Below, piece after piece: positions 44,435 to 53,506 of a stretch of DNA of 64,000 nucleotides (positions are counted from its first letter, which is position 1; each line of letters opens with the position of its first letter). Source of the DNA: Flavobacteriaceae bacterium PS02293 (GTDB taxonomy: Bacteria; Bacteroidota; Bacteroidia; Flavobacteriales; Weeksellaceae); NCBI GenBank assembly GCA_029960045.1, contig JASCOV010000003.1, forward strand, positions 124,001 to 188,000. The letters are read 5' to 3'. Position numbers and translations under genes: made by a program. The notes beneath the pieces are model-generated. The model saw nothing but the letters and a program-made list of their open reading frames with translations. It did no database searches and was not told the DNA's origin.

Positions 44435-45793
44435 CTATTTCTTTCTCAACGTTTGAAACGCAATGTAATAAATCCCATAAAACACAATTGTGGTAAGAAT
44501 CATCGCAATAGAAAAAGTGTGTTTTACAAAGTCCAAAACATAGTCTTTGAAAATAAATTCGGTTGAGTAAAGACCTTTATAAAAAGGAAAAACCTTAATC
44601 ATAGTCACAATTCCAGCCAAAACCAAAGAGAAAAACCAATTGTACTTTTTGATATAAGCAACAATCCAAAAACTTGCAATGTAAATGGAACTTAGCAAAA
44701 GTCCTTCCAGCCTTTTATTAGCATCGATGATATCATTTTTGTATAAAAACAGAATGATGACAGATACAATAATCAGGTGGATCTTCTTAGCTTTTTCAAA
44801 GTTCGTTGGCGACAGGAATTTTATTTTATCATCAAATTTTATCATTAATAAAGAAATAATATTAATGACCGGAACCCAAACCGAACTTCCAATCACACCA
44901 TAATATTTCTCTTTCCGAAGACTTCTTTCCTTTAAAAATTGTCCAATAAATCTGGAACAAATAACAAACAAAGCAATCACAGCAATGTTATTGAGCCAAC
45001 CAAAGATTGTCAGGTCTTTACCTAAAAAATCCAGTTCAAGAGAAATCGCATTTTCTATCAAATAAGCGAAACCAAAAATCAAACAGCTAATAGAAATCAA
45101 AACAGAGACACCAAAATAACGGTTGGAAAAATCTAAAACTTTACTTGAAAAATGGTAAATATTTTCCCGATTCGAAATACAATTTATCAAAAAGAAAAAT
45201 GCGCCCAAAAACGCAGTACTTCTCACAGAAGTCAGAACATAATAAATAAAAGTTACAATGAATTCTCCAGTTTTTGAACTGAATGTTCCCGAAGAGATCA
45301 TCTGCTCAACCATTCCCATATCCGAATTATACAGCGAAAATAGTCCAAGATTCAGAAGGAATATTTTGCCGAAAGCCCATTTTCCGATAATATTTTCTTC
45401 TACCAAATATCGTTTTGAAAGTACAAAAACTGTTGTCAACGTTACTAAAAGTGATGCATATTTCCTAACAGTACCAGAGTCAATAATCGTTTCAAAAGGA
45501 ATATAATAATCCAAGGTATTTTGGATTTCCTTCATAAAAAAGAAAGACACAATTAACAGAGGGAGTACTATCAAAAGAGACTTCCAATGCTTATTAATTA
45601 AGAAGTACCACAGAAAAAATAAGCAGTGAAGTGCGGAAGACAAAAAATCAAAAACTTTCGCTAATGTGGAATTTTTTTGTTCAGGATAAAAGTAATTGGT
45701 AATAAAATCTATTCCTACAAAGATTGCAAACACAATCCATAATTTTTGAATCGATTTAAACATTTTTGGCGATAAAACATCGTTGTTCTCCAT
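44435..45793 (-). CDS. polytopic membrane protein, unknown function
   Basis: About 452 aa with roughly ten to twelve hydrophobic helices across its length and few charged loops. It has no transporter or enzyme motif that I recognise. The ATG at 45793 is preferred because it gives a polar start (MENNDVLSPKMF). An ATG at 45829 would add a hydrophobic 12-residue extension and remains possible. It is divergent from trpS. Confidence 0.65.
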   Translation of the reverse strand: MENNDVLSPKMFKSIQKLWIVFAIFVGIDFITNYFYPEQKNSTLAKVFDFLSSALHCLFFLWYFLINKHWKSLLIVLPLLIVSFFFMKEIQNTLDYYIPFETIIDSGTVRKYASLLVTLTTVFVLSKRYLVEENIIGKWAFGKIFLLNLGLFSLYNSDMGMVEQMISSGTFSSKTGEFIVTFIYYVLTSVRSTAFLGAFFFLINCISNRENIYHFSSKVLDFSNRYFGVSVLISISCLIFGFAYLIENAISLELDFLGKDLTIFGWLNNIAVIALFVICSRFIGQFLKERSLRKEKYYGVIGSSVWVPVINIISLLMIKFDDKIKFLSPTNFEKAKKIHLIIVSVIILFLYKNDIIDANKRLEGLLLSSIYIASFWIVAYIKKYNWFFSLVLAGIVTMIKVFPFYKGLYSTEFIFKDYVLDFVKHTFSIAMILTTIVFYGIYYIAFQTLRKK

Positions 45794-45879
45794 TTGCGTA
45801 ATTGTTTTTACGAATATAATCAAAACCATCCATCAGAGGCAAAAAAAATAAAGATCAAGTAATTATTGCGCTAATAAAA

Positions 45880-45910
45880 TTGCCAAAGCTTTTTATCTTT
45901 CTTATTTTTA
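45880..45910 (+). promoter_or_regulatory. promoter of trpS
   Basis: TTG at 45880-45882 and TATTTTTA at 45903-45910 are 20 bases apart. The -7 box differs from TAnnTTTG only at the last base. The leader would be about 25 bases. Confidence 0.4.
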
Positions 45911-45939
45911 CAGACTAAATTTTAAAATCTAAAATTAAA

Positions 45940-46908
45940 ATGTCTAGAATCTTAACCGGAATACAAGCCACCGGAACCCCACATTTGGGAAATCTTTTGG
46001 GAGCCATCATCCCCGCAATCGAATTATCTAAAAAAGCAGGAAACGAATCTTTTCTTTTCATTGCCAATCTGCACTCTTTAACGCAAATCAAAGACGCAAA
46101 AGAACTGAAACAAAACACTTACGAGATTGCTGCGGCTTGGCTTGCTTGCGGACTAGACACAGAAAAAACTTTTTTTTACAGACAAAGCGACATTCCTGAA
46201 ACTTGCGAATTGTCTTGGCATTTGTCGTGCTTTTTCCCTTACCAAAGATTGACTTTGGCGCATTCTTTCAAAGACAAGGCTGATAGACTACAAGACGTGA
46301 ATGCCGGATTGTTTACTTATCCGATTTTGATGGCTGCTGATATTTTACTTTATAATGCGGAAATCGTTCCTGTTGGGAAAGATCAACTTCAGCATTTGGA
46401 AATCGCACGTGATGTTGCTTCAAGATTCAATAACCAAATGGGTGAAGTTTTGGTTTTACCACAAGCTGAATTGCAGGAAGACACAAAATATGTTCCCGGA
46501 ACCGACGGTCACAAAATGTCAAAATCCAGAGGAAATATCATTAATATTTTCTTACCGGAAAAAGAACTAAAAAAACAGGTAATGAGTATCGAAAGTGATT
46601 CCAAATCTTTGGAAGAACCAAAAGATCCATCAACCGATAAAACTTTTGCGATTTACGAACTTATTGCAACGCCTGAACAAACCGAAGAATTAAGAGCAAA
46701 ATACTTGGCTGGTAACTTTGGTTATGGTCACGCTAAAAAAGAACTTTTGGATTTGATTTTAGTAAGATTTGCCAAGGAAAGAGAGACGTTCACTTATTAT
46801 ATGAACAATCTGGATGAATTGGAAGCAAAATTGCAGGAAGGTGCTGGAAAAACCAGAGTTATTGCAACCGAAACTATTAAAAGAGTGAGAGAAAGTTTGG
46901 GAATTTAA
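45940..46908 (+). CDS. trpS: tryptophanyl-tRNA synthetase
   Basis: A 322-aa class I synthetase with HIGH-type TGTPHLGN (11-18) and KMSKS at about 193-197 (DGHKMSKSRGN). Length is normal for bacterial TrpRS. It is convergent with the YjjG-type gene and shares a bidirectional terminator with it. Confidence 0.96.
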   Translation: MSRILTGIQATGTPHLGNLLGAIIPAIELSKKAGNESFLFIANLHSLTQIKDAKELKQNTYEIAAAWLACGLDTEKTFFYRQSDIPETCELSWHLSCFFPYQRLTLAHSFKDKADRLQDVNAGLFTYPILMAADILLYNAEIVPVGKDQLQHLEIARDVASRFNNQMGEVLVLPQAELQEDTKYVPGTDGHKMSKSRGNIINIFLPEKELKKQVMSIESDSKSLEEPKDPSTDKTFAIYELIATPEQTEELRAKYLAGNFGYGHAKKELLDLILVRFAKERETFTYYMNNLDELEAKLQEGAGKTRVIATETIKRVRESLGI

Positions 46909-46936
46909 TTCTCTAATAAAACTTGGACATAAAATG

Positions 46937-46959
46937 AAGCCTTTCAAATTGAAAGGCTT
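46937..46959. terminator. bidirectional terminator between trpS and the HAD gene
   Basis: aagcctttcaa (46937-46947) and ttgaaaggctt (46949-46959) form an 11-base perfect stem, followed by a T-rich run. It lies in the convergent 59-base gap. Confidence 0.85.
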
Positions 46960-46967
46960 TGTTATTT

Positions 46968-47666
46968 TTATAAATATTCTTTTATTTCTGATAAATGCTT
47001 AATGACTTTAAGGTTCTTTTCTTGTGGATTATCATTATAAACATCAAAGAAAATCACATCAATCCCAAACCTCTGCGCGCCTTTTACATCTGCAATCCAA
47101 TCATCTCCGATCAAGATGCTTTCAGCTTTCTCAGCTCTTGCAAGATCCAATGAATGTTGGAAAATCTCAGGTCTTGGTTTTCTTACACCAACGGAATCTG
47201 CACTGGTAATGGTTTCAAAATAATCTGCAATTCCGGAAAGCACACATTTCCTTTCAGTCACTTCCTGAAAACCGTTTGAGATAATGTGCATTTTGTAATC
47301 CTTAGCTTCAAGATAATCCAGAAGATCGGCTGCGCCGGGAACGAGTTCATTGTATTTCAGAATTTCATCAAGAAAATGATGTTCAAAATAATCTGACAAA
47401 TCCTGATTGTCAACTTCAAATCTTAAGAATGTATTGTAAAATCTGTATTTTCTGAGATATTCTTTATCAATTTCTCCATCACGGATTTGTTCCCAAAGTT
47501 TTTCATTAATCTCGTGATAAGCGTCGTGAAATAATTCAAAATCGATATTATAAAGTTCCGAAATTTTCTGTTGAGAGAACAATTCTTTGATTGTCAAATA
47601 TGCGTTCTTACGATGATCCCAAAGTGTGTTGTCGAGATCAAAAAAAATGTGCCTTACGTTTTTCAT
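46968..47666 (-). CDS. YjjG-type HAD-family nucleotidase
   Basis: The product is 232 aa from the ATG at 47666. A TTG three codons upstream (47675) is possible but weaker. HAD motif I is FFDLDNTLWDH with Asp10 and Asp12, motif II is HIISNGF, motif III lies near RKPRPEIF, and motif IV is LIGDDWIADVKGA. YjjG enzymes dephosphorylate non-canonical pyrimidine nucleotides. The start codon lies within a 25-base inverted repeat (47649-47673), which could hide it in a hairpin. Confidence 0.88.
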   Translation of the reverse strand: MKNVRHIFFDLDNTLWDHRKNAYLTIKELFSQQKISELYNIDFELFHDAYHEINEKLWEQIRDGEIDKEYLRKYRFYNTFLRFEVDNQDLSDYFEHHFLDEILKYNELVPGAADLLDYLEAKDYKMHIISNGFQEVTERKCVLSGIADYFETITSADSVGVRKPRPEIFQHSLDLARAEKAESILIGDDWIADVKGAQRFGIDVIFFDVYNDNPQEKNLKVIKHLSEIKEYL

Positions 47667-47673
47667 AAGGCAC
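47649..47673 (-). promoter_or_regulatory. hairpin at the HAD gene start codon
   Basis: gtgcctta (47649-47656) and taaggcac (47666-47673) are perfect complements with a 9-base loop. On the mRNA the ATG sits at the inner edge of the 5' arm, so pairing would limit initiation. It could be chance. Confidence 0.35.
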
Positions 47674-47745
47674 AAATCTAATCATTTTTGATCCACGTAG
47701 GAAAGTTCAATCATAAAAAATCAATTATTTAAAATCTAAAAATGC

Positions 47746-47883
47746 TTAGTTTTTTGAAACTAAAATGGTTTTCCGGTTCTTAGTTTTTATCGGATGAATA
47801 TTCTTGGAATAGTTCAACAGAAAATCGATTATTTCTTTTTTGGGCATCAAAGCTTTCGTTGTTAAAGTGTCGTTTTTTTTCAT
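47746..47883 (-). CDS. 45-aa small protein downstream of the ECF sigma gene
   Basis: ATG at 47883, TAA at 47746. The peptide is basic: it begins MKKNDTLTTKALMPKKEIID, then reads FLLNYSKNI and ends with a Lys-rich tail. It lies 55 bases after the sigma factor gene on the same strand. I recall short proteins of similar pattern (MPKKEIIDFLLNYSK) downstream of sigma genes in Flavobacteriia, but cannot confirm it here. Confidence 0.5.
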   Translation of the reverse strand: MKKNDTLTTKALMPKKEIIDFLLNYSKNIHPIKTKNRKTILVSKN

Positions 47884-47938
47884 AGGCTGACTTTTACAAC
47901 AATAACGCCAAAAGAAAATCTTTATTATTATTAAATTA

Positions 47939-48529
47939 TTATTTTGTCAAAATAATTTTATGTTCTTCCATTATTTTTCTCAAATTGATAAGTGCATATC
48001 TTACTCTTCCAAGAGTTGTATTGATACTTGTATCTGTATGATCTGCAATCTCTTTGAAGCTTAATCCATCAAAAAACCTAAGCTTAATAACCTCTTGCTG
48101 GTTTTCCGGAAGCATTACGAGCATTCTCAAAAGATCGTCATTTATTTGTTTATCTATCAATCGGTCTTCGATATTACTTTCCGGTTCTTTGATGATATCG
48201 AAAATTGAAAATTCTTCATTTTCATAAGAAGTTTCAGAAATTTTGATATTTTTTGACTGAATTCGATAATGATCGATGATCAAATTGTGAGCGATACGTT
48301 TTGCCCAAAGAATGAATTTGTTCTCTTCTTTGTAACGGCCTTCTTTGAGTGTAACAATAATTTTGATAAATGTATCCTGGAAGATATCATTCGCCAGATC
48401 TTCATCCATCAGTTTGTAGTAGATAAAGCTGTAAAGGTCTTTCTTGTGCCTGTTTATCAGAAGAGAAAGTGATTTTTCGTCACCATTCTGATATTGTAGG
48501 ATTAATTGGCTATCAGTTTGCGTTTTCAT
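47939..48529 (-). CDS. ECF-type RNA polymerase sigma-70 factor
   Basis: A 196-aa protein. Region 2 reads LYSFIYYKLMDEDLANDIFQDTF, with an RIAHNLIID segment. Region 4 reads LPENQQEVIKLRFFDGLSFKEIADHTDTSINTTLGRVRYAL. There is no region 3, as in ECF factors. No anti-sigma gene is adjacent. A perfect 8-base inverted repeat lies in its leader. Confidence 0.92.
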   Translation of the reverse strand: MKTQTDSQLILQYQNGDEKSLSLLINRHKKDLYSFIYYKLMDEDLANDIFQDTFIKIIVTLKEGRYKEENKFILWAKRIAHNLIIDHYRIQSKNIKISETSYENEEFSIFDIIKEPESNIEDRLIDKQINDDLLRMLVMLPENQQEVIKLRFFDGLSFKEIADHTDTSINTTLGRVRYALINLRKIMEEHKIILTK

Positions 48530-48565
48530 AATATTAACTTCTTTAATATAAAACCCAGCAAATGT

Positions 48566-48585
48566 TTAGTTACTGAGGTAACTAA
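48566..48585. promoter_or_regulatory. palindrome in the sigma factor leader
   Basis: ttagttac and gtaactaa form a perfect 8-base inverted repeat with a 4-base loop, 37-56 bases before the sigma ATG. It could be a hairpin in the leader or an operator. Confidence 0.35.
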
Positions 48586-48744
48586 TTTTCCTGACTCGGT
48601 TGTTTTAATTTTTAATGAAGTAAATTTATTCTATACGCTTAATTTAGGTTTGTAAAAGTAATAAAAAAGTCAAAACAAAATGTTAATGAATTGTTAAACT
48701 TTCGTTTTTTTTTAATTTGATTCAAATAAAGTCAAAAAGTTAAA

Positions 48745-49218
48745 TCAATTAAGTACAACTAATGGGATATTTATTGTGAAATTGACATTAAGACCTTTCA
48801 GCTCTTTACCATTAATTCCTTCTTTATCGAGCGAAAATCCATATCCTCCGGTCAAATCCAATATCCCAAAAAGGCTGAATCCAGCCTTCGGAGCCACATA
48901 TTTATTAGTTGCTTCTGCTCCTAAGATGAAATAATGAGCGTGATAGAAGTCTACATTTTTTTGAAAATTTAACAAGAAATCAGCATTTACCTTTGGCATA
49001 ATCGCAAATTTATTATTTGCAGAACCCATCAGTGCAGACGCTCCAACTCGGAATAGAACATCATCATTACTCAGAAAAAGTAATTTCCCACCTATTTCCC
49101 CAAAACTTTGTCTCTGATAGACGTAACCTGCGTTTATGAACTTATGCATTGTCAATTGGGACTTAGCAAAACCACAAAATGCCAATAATAGAATGATAAT
49201 GTAATATTTTGATTTCAT
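48745..49218 (-). CDS. exported protein, unknown function
   Basis: A 157-aa protein with signal peptide MKSKYYIIILLLAFCGFAKS. Glycine/aromatic strands (GGKLLFLSNDDVLFRVGASAL, then FSLFGILDLTGGYGFSLDKEG) and a hydrophobic C-terminus suggest a small outer-membrane barrel. Nothing more specific is visible. Confidence 0.65.
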   Translation of the reverse strand: MKSKYYIIILLLAFCGFAKSQLTMHKFINAGYVYQRQSFGEIGGKLLFLSNDDVLFRVGASALMGSANNKFAIMPKVNADFLLNFQKNVDFYHAHYFILGAEATNKYVAPKAGFSLFGILDLTGGYGFSLDKEGINGKELKGLNVNFTINIPLVVLN

Positions 49219-49281
49219 TTTTATTTAATCTTATCTACGACAAAAATAACAAAACAGATGTTTGAAAGTGTAATTAATTAA

Positions 49282-49315
49282 AAAAACTGCTTCATCAGAA
49301 GATAAAGCAGTTTTT
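49282..49315 (-). terminator. terminator of metK
   Basis: aaaaactgctt (49282-49292) and aagcagttttt (49305-49315) form an 11-base stem with a T-run on the minus-strand side. It lies 22 bases after the metK stop. Confidence 0.75.
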
Positions 49316-49336
49316 AGTATTTATTTAAGAATCAGA

Positions 49337-50617
49337 TTAAAGCCCGAATTCTTTTTTGATATCTTCTACTCTATCTAGTTTTTCCCAAGTGAAAAATTCC
49401 AGATCTTTCAAAGTAATTTCATTTTTAAGGCCTTTGTTGAAAGTTTTATCACCTACGTAATAATCTTTTCCCATATGTCCGTAAGCCGCAGTTTCAATAT
49501 AAATTGGGTTTCTCAACTTAAGATTTTTCTCAACCGCATAAGGTCTAAGGTCAAATAACTGCTGAACTTTTTTAGCCAATTCGCCATCATTAATATCCAA
49601 TTTGGAAGTCCCATAAGTATTGATATAAAGTCCACAAGGTTCTGCAACACCAATCGCATAAGAAACCTGAACCAAAACCTCATCCGCAACACCAGCTGCA
49701 ACTAGGTTTTTCGCAATGTGTCTTGTTGCGTAAGCCGCACTTCTGTCCACTTTACTTGGATCTTTTCCTGAAAATGCACCACCACCGTGAGCACCTTTTC
49801 CACCGTAAGTATCAACGATGATTTTTCTTCCTGTTAAACCTGTATCACCGTGAGGGCCACCGATTACAAATTTCCCAGTTGGATTGATATGATATTTGAT
49901 ATCACCATTGAATAATTCCTGAATTTCCGGCTTTTGCTTAGCCTTGATTTTAGGAATCAAAATTTCAACGATATCTTTTTTGATTTTCGCCAACATTGCT
50001 TCTTCACTTCCGAAATCATCGTGCTGCGTAGAAACTACGATACTGTCTATTCTCACTGGTTTGTGATCGTCAGAATATTCAATTGTTACCTGAGATTTTG
50101 CATCCGGACGAAGGTAAGGAATTGCTGAACCTTCTCTTCTTAGATCTGCCAATTCTTTTAGAATTTGATGAGCAATATCCAAAGCCAAAGGCATATAATT
50201 CTCAGTTTCGTTGGTTGCATAACCGAACATCATTCCCTGATCTCCAGCACCCTGAGCATTTGCTCTAGTCTCGAAATCTGTTTCGTCCAATGTTCTGTCA
50301 ACACCCTGATTGATATCCGGAGATTGCTCATGAATTGCGGAAATAACACCACAAGAATCACCATTGAACATATATTCGCTTTTTGTGTAACCAATTTTGT
50401 TGATCACATTTCTTGCAATTTGCTGAACATCAAGATAAGCTTCAGACTTCACCTCACCTGCCAAAACAACCTGACCAGTTGTCACAAGCGTTTCGCAAGC
50501 TACTTTTGAGTTTTTGTCGTAAGCTAAAAAATGATCGATAAGCGCGTCAGAGATTTGATCTGCTACTTTATCAGGATGTCCTTCAGAAACTGATTCGGAC
50601 GTAAATAAATAAGACAT
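49337..50617 (-). CDS. metK: S-adenosylmethionine synthetase
   Basis: The 426-aa product makes SAM from methionine and ATP. Motifs: [18 protein letters not shown] (9-26 region, with the catalytic His in GHPDK), [12 protein letters not shown] (the conserved hexapeptide region) and [19 protein letters not shown] (the second, Gly-rich signature). All are intact. A 200-base leader between oxyR and metK carries a likely SAM-II-type riboswitch. Confidence 0.97.
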   Translation of the reverse strand: MSYLFTSESVSEGHPDKVADQISDALIDHFLAYDKNSKVACETLVTTGQVVLAGEVKSEAYLDVQQIARNVINKIGYTKSEYMFNGDSCGVISAIHEQSPDINQGVDRTLDETDFETRANAQGAGDQGMMFGYATNETENYMPLALDIAHQILKELADLRREGSAIPYLRPDAKSQVTIEYSDDHKPVRIDSIVVSTQHDDFGSEEAMLAKIKKDIVEILIPKIKAKQKPEIQELFNGDIKYHINPTGKFVIGGPHGDTGLTGRKIIVDTYGGKGAHGGGAFSGKDPSKVDRSAAYATRHIAKNLVAAGVADEVLVQVSYAIGVAEPCGLYINTYGTSKLDINDGELAKKVQQLFDLRPYAVEKNLKLRNPIYIETAAYGHMGKDYYVGDKTFNKGLKNEITLKDLEFFTWEKLDRVEDIKKEFGL

Positions 50618-50690
50618 AAATAAATTCCTTTTATATTAATTTGTTTAGGATAAACTACTGACTGTAAAAAGGAACTAAAAGAGAAAAAAT

Positions 50691-50740
50691 CTGTTTTAGC
50701 ATTTTTTATTGAGGTTGCAATCAGTCAAAGTTCTCCTCCG
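50691..50740 (-). promoter_or_regulatory. probable SAM-II-type riboswitch in the metK leader
   Basis: Read on the minus strand, GAGG (50735-50738) pairs with CCTC (50711-50714) as P1. The enclosed loop CTGATTGCA (50716-50724) can form a pseudoknot with TGCTAAAACAG (50691-50701): CUG with CAG, and GCA with UGC. The UGAUU...GC loop, the A-rich stretch and the 3' GCTAAAA match the SAM-II (metA motif) layout. A T-run follows directly. Downstream TTTTAG could pair with CTAAAA, and CAGTCA with TGACTG, giving alternative folds. Based on remembered SAM-II features; needs a covariance search. Confidence 0.65.
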
Positions 50741-50817
50741 TTTATTCAAAAATCGTTGGCAAATTTACAAACTAATTTTTAGATTTCAAAATCAATTCCT
50801 ATTAACTCAGTATGAAT

Positions 50818-51768
50818 TTATTCAGGTTTCACACTGACATAATTTTCCTTGTCTTTATAAAAATTGAGTTTTTGTTCCATAGACGTACGGATCTCAGAAA
50901 TCAATTCGTCAATGATCTTTTGTTTATAAGTTGGCTTGTAATAAATCAGACTGATTTCTCTGTAAGGGAAAGGCTTGATAAATCGGGAAACTTTTTCTTT
51001 TTGTTCCGTTGACAACTGCTGAACACCAATTTCGGAAAGTATTGTAATTCCACCAACTTTATCTACCATTTGAATCAATGTATTGACATTTGAAGCCAAG
51101 AATTCAAGGTTCTTTGGTTTCAGAGAATTTTCTTTCAAATGACAGATATTTTCGAACTGAGTTCTTAAACAGTTTCCTTCTTCTAATAACCAAACTTTAT
51201 TAACATCAATATCTTCCGGAACTACGAAACAATCCTTTTTATGTCCCGATTCTGTTCCTGAATAGAGCATCAATTCTTCATTAAATAAAAAGTCTTGATA
51301 AAACTCATCTGCAGCTGAATAAGGTGTCGAAATAATACCAGCATCCAATTCTCCGGATTTCAAAGACTTGATGATACTTTCCGTCGTCATTTCTTTGATA
51401 TTCAATTCAATCTGAGGATTTTTATTCAGAAAACTAAAAATTTCGTTTGGTAAAACGTAAGTCGAAACCGTAGGAATAATTCCAAGATTAAGTTTACCTG
51501 CGAGAATATTATTGAGGAAATTGGCTTTGCTTTTGAGTTCCATCACTGCATCAATGATTTTTTGAGCTTCCTTGATGAGTTCTGCACCGGCATCAGTAGT
51601 TCTAATTGGATGCGTGGTTCTATCAAATATCTTGACATCCAACTCATCTTCAAACTTCTGAATCATTGCGCTAAGTGTTGGCTGAGTGATAAAACATGCT
51701 TGTGCAGCTTTGCCAAAATGTTTATATTTATCTACTGCTATTAAATATTCTAATTGCTGGATATTCAC
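50818..51768 (-). CDS. oxyR: LysR-type peroxide sensor OxyR
   Basis: The product is 316 aa. The N-terminal LysR winged helix (YLIAVDKYKHFGKAAQACFITQPTLS in part) is followed by a substrate-binding domain. Cys200 and Cys209 in EEGNCLRTQFENIC have the same spacing as the redox-active pair 199/208 of E. coli OxyR. It activates peroxide defence genes and usually represses itself. It is divergent from katA across a 110-base gap holding a dyad. Confidence 0.93.
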   Translation of the reverse strand: MNIQQLEYLIAVDKYKHFGKAAQACFITQPTLSAMIQKFEDELDVKIFDRTTHPIRTTDAGAELIKEAQKIIDAVMELKSKANFLNNILAGKLNLGIIPTVSTYVLPNEIFSFLNKNPQIELNIKEMTTESIIKSLKSGELDAGIISTPYSAADEFYQDFLFNEELMLYSGTESGHKKDCFVVPEDIDVNKVWLLEEGNCLRTQFENICHLKENSLKPKNLEFLASNVNTLIQMVDKVGGITILSEIGVQQLSTEQKEKVSRFIKPFPYREISLIYYKPTYKQKIIDELISEIRTSMEQKLNFYKDKENYVSVKPE

Positions 51769-51800
51769 GACTTGTAATTTATTTTATCTATGACAAATAT

Positions 51801-51827
51801 ACTTATTAATTTGTTTCATGAATAAGT
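51801..51827. promoter_or_regulatory. candidate OxyR operator between oxyR and katA
   Basis: acttattaat (51801-51810) and atgaataagt (51818-51827) are complementary at 9 of 10 positions around a 7-base centre. The dyad lies 33 bases before the oxyR ATG and 52 before the katA ATG, as expected for a shared LysR-type site. Confidence 0.5.
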
Positions 51828-51878
51828 TTTTTTATCGAATTTAGCTTTAAAATAACATACATCAATAAAATCTGAAAT

Positions 51879-53369
51879 ATGGAAAATAAGAAAAAACTCA
51901 CCAATTCTGTAGGTGCTCCTTATTACGAGCACCAGGATTCGCAGACCGTTGGCCCACGCGGTCCGGTTCTATTACAGGATTTTATTCTTCAGGAGAACCT
52001 CGCCCATTTCGTAAGAGAAAGAATTCCTGAAAGAATTGTTCACGCCAAAGGTTCCGGTGCTTACGGGACTTTTACGGTAACACACGACATCAGTCATTTG
52101 ACAAGAGCAAAAATCTTCTCTCAAGTTGGAAACTCGTGCAAAATGTTTGCAAGATTCTCAACTGTTGGTGGAGAAATGGGAAGTGCCGATACAGAAAGAG
52201 ATCCAAGAGGTTTCGCTTTGAAATTTTATACGGAAGACGGAAACTGGGATTTGGTTGGAAACAATACGCCGGTTTTCTTTATTAAGGATGCGAAAAAATT
52301 CCCTGACTTCATTCATACTCAAAAGCGTGTTCCGAAGACCAATTTGAAAAGCAAAACGATGGTTTGGGATTTCTGGTCATTGAATCCGGAATCGCTTCAT
52401 CAGGTTTTAATATTAATGTCTGACAGAGGAACGCCTCATGGTTATCGTCACATGCATGGATTTGGAAGCCACACTTTTTCTTTGATCAATGCAAACAATG
52501 AAAGAACTTGGGTAAAATTCCATTTCAAAACGCAACAAGGCATCAAAAACTTCACCGATGATGAAGCCACCAAAATGAAAGGTGAAAATCCGGATTTTTC
52601 CCAGGAAGATTTGGTTAATGAAATCGAAGCTGGAAATTTCCCGAAATGGAAACTTTACATCCAGACAATGACGGAAGAGCAGGCAAAAGAATGGCGTTGG
52701 AATCCTTTTGACGTCACGAAAGTTTGGTTCCAAGACGAATTTCCTCTACAAGAAGTTGGCGTTATGGAACTGAATGAAGTTCCTAGAAATTATTTTGTTC
52801 ACGTGGAGCAAGCTGCTTTTGCTCCAAGTCATTTGGTGGACGGAATCAGTTTTTCTCCGGACAAAATGTTACAAGGAAGACTATTCTCTTACGCCGATGC
52901 GCACAGATATAGATTAGGCGTTAATTCTCATCAGCTTGAAGTTAATAGATGTCCGTTTGCTGTCAACAACTTCCAAAGAGCTGGAGCAATGGCAGAAGAT
53001 TCTGATTATGGAGACAAGCCGAATTATTTCCCAAACAGCTTCAGTGATGTAGAACCAACTGAATCTTACAAGAATCTGGAATATGACTTAGATAATTCCC
53101 GCGTTGCCCACTTCGACAGAAATCAAAATGATGATGATCATTACACACAACCAGGATTATTCTATACAAAAGCTTTGAATCCTGAAGCCAGAACGGCTTT
53201 GGTAAATAATATCGTTGGACATCTTGGTGGTGTTGACGGACCGAAACGTGACGAGATCATCAACCGTCAGCTTTGCCATTTCTTTCGAGCAAATATCGAA
53301 CTTGGAATGAGAGTTGCGCAGGGACTTGGTGTCAACATCGATGCGAATGCGATGAATCACACGAAGTAG
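51879..53369 (+). CDS. katA: heme catalase (small-subunit, monofunctional)
   Basis: A 496-aa catalase converting hydrogen peroxide to water and oxygen. The distal His lies in RIPERIVHAKGSGAYG, the conserved Asn in VGNNTPVFFIKD, and the heme-ligand Tyr in RLFSYADAHRYRLG. Length fits clade 3 small catalases. Divergent oxyR points to peroxide induction. A strong terminator follows. Confidence 0.97.
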   Translation: MENKKKLTNSVGAPYYEHQDSQTVGPRGPVLLQDFILQENLAHFVRERIPERIVHAKGSGAYGTFTVTHDISHLTRAKIFSQVGNSCKMFARFSTVGGEMGSADTERDPRGFALKFYTEDGNWDLVGNNTPVFFIKDAKKFPDFIHTQKRVPKTNLKSKTMVWDFWSLNPESLHQVLILMSDRGTPHGYRHMHGFGSHTFSLINANNERTWVKFHFKTQQGIKNFTDDEATKMKGENPDFSQEDLVNEIEAGNFPKWKLYIQTMTEEQAKEWRWNPFDVTKVWFQDEFPLQEVGVMELNEVPRNYFVHVEQAAFAPSHLVDGISFSPDKMLQGRLFSYADAHRYRLGVNSHQLEVNRCPFAVNNFQRAGAMAEDSDYGDKPNYFPNSFSDVEPTESYKNLEYDLDNSRVAHFDRNQNDDDHYTQPGLFYTKALNPEARTALVNNIVGHLGGVDGPKRDEIINRQLCHFFRANIELGMRVAQGLGVNIDANAMNHTK

Positions 53370-53412
53370 ACTTTAATATTACATAAAAATAGAATTTAGA
53401 CTTTCAAAATAG

Positions 53413-53443
53413 AACCTTTCGAACTTTTTCGGAAGGTTTTTTT
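53413..53443 (+). terminator. terminator of katA
   Basis: aacctttcgaa (53413-53423) pairs with ttcggaaggtt (53428-53438), an 11-base stem with one G-U pair and a 4-base loop, followed by a run of T. Confidence 0.85.
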
Positions 53444-53506
53444 ATTAATACTGAAATAATTATTAAAATTAATTTTCTAAATTCGCTTCCCTTTTTAATT
53501 TGATAT

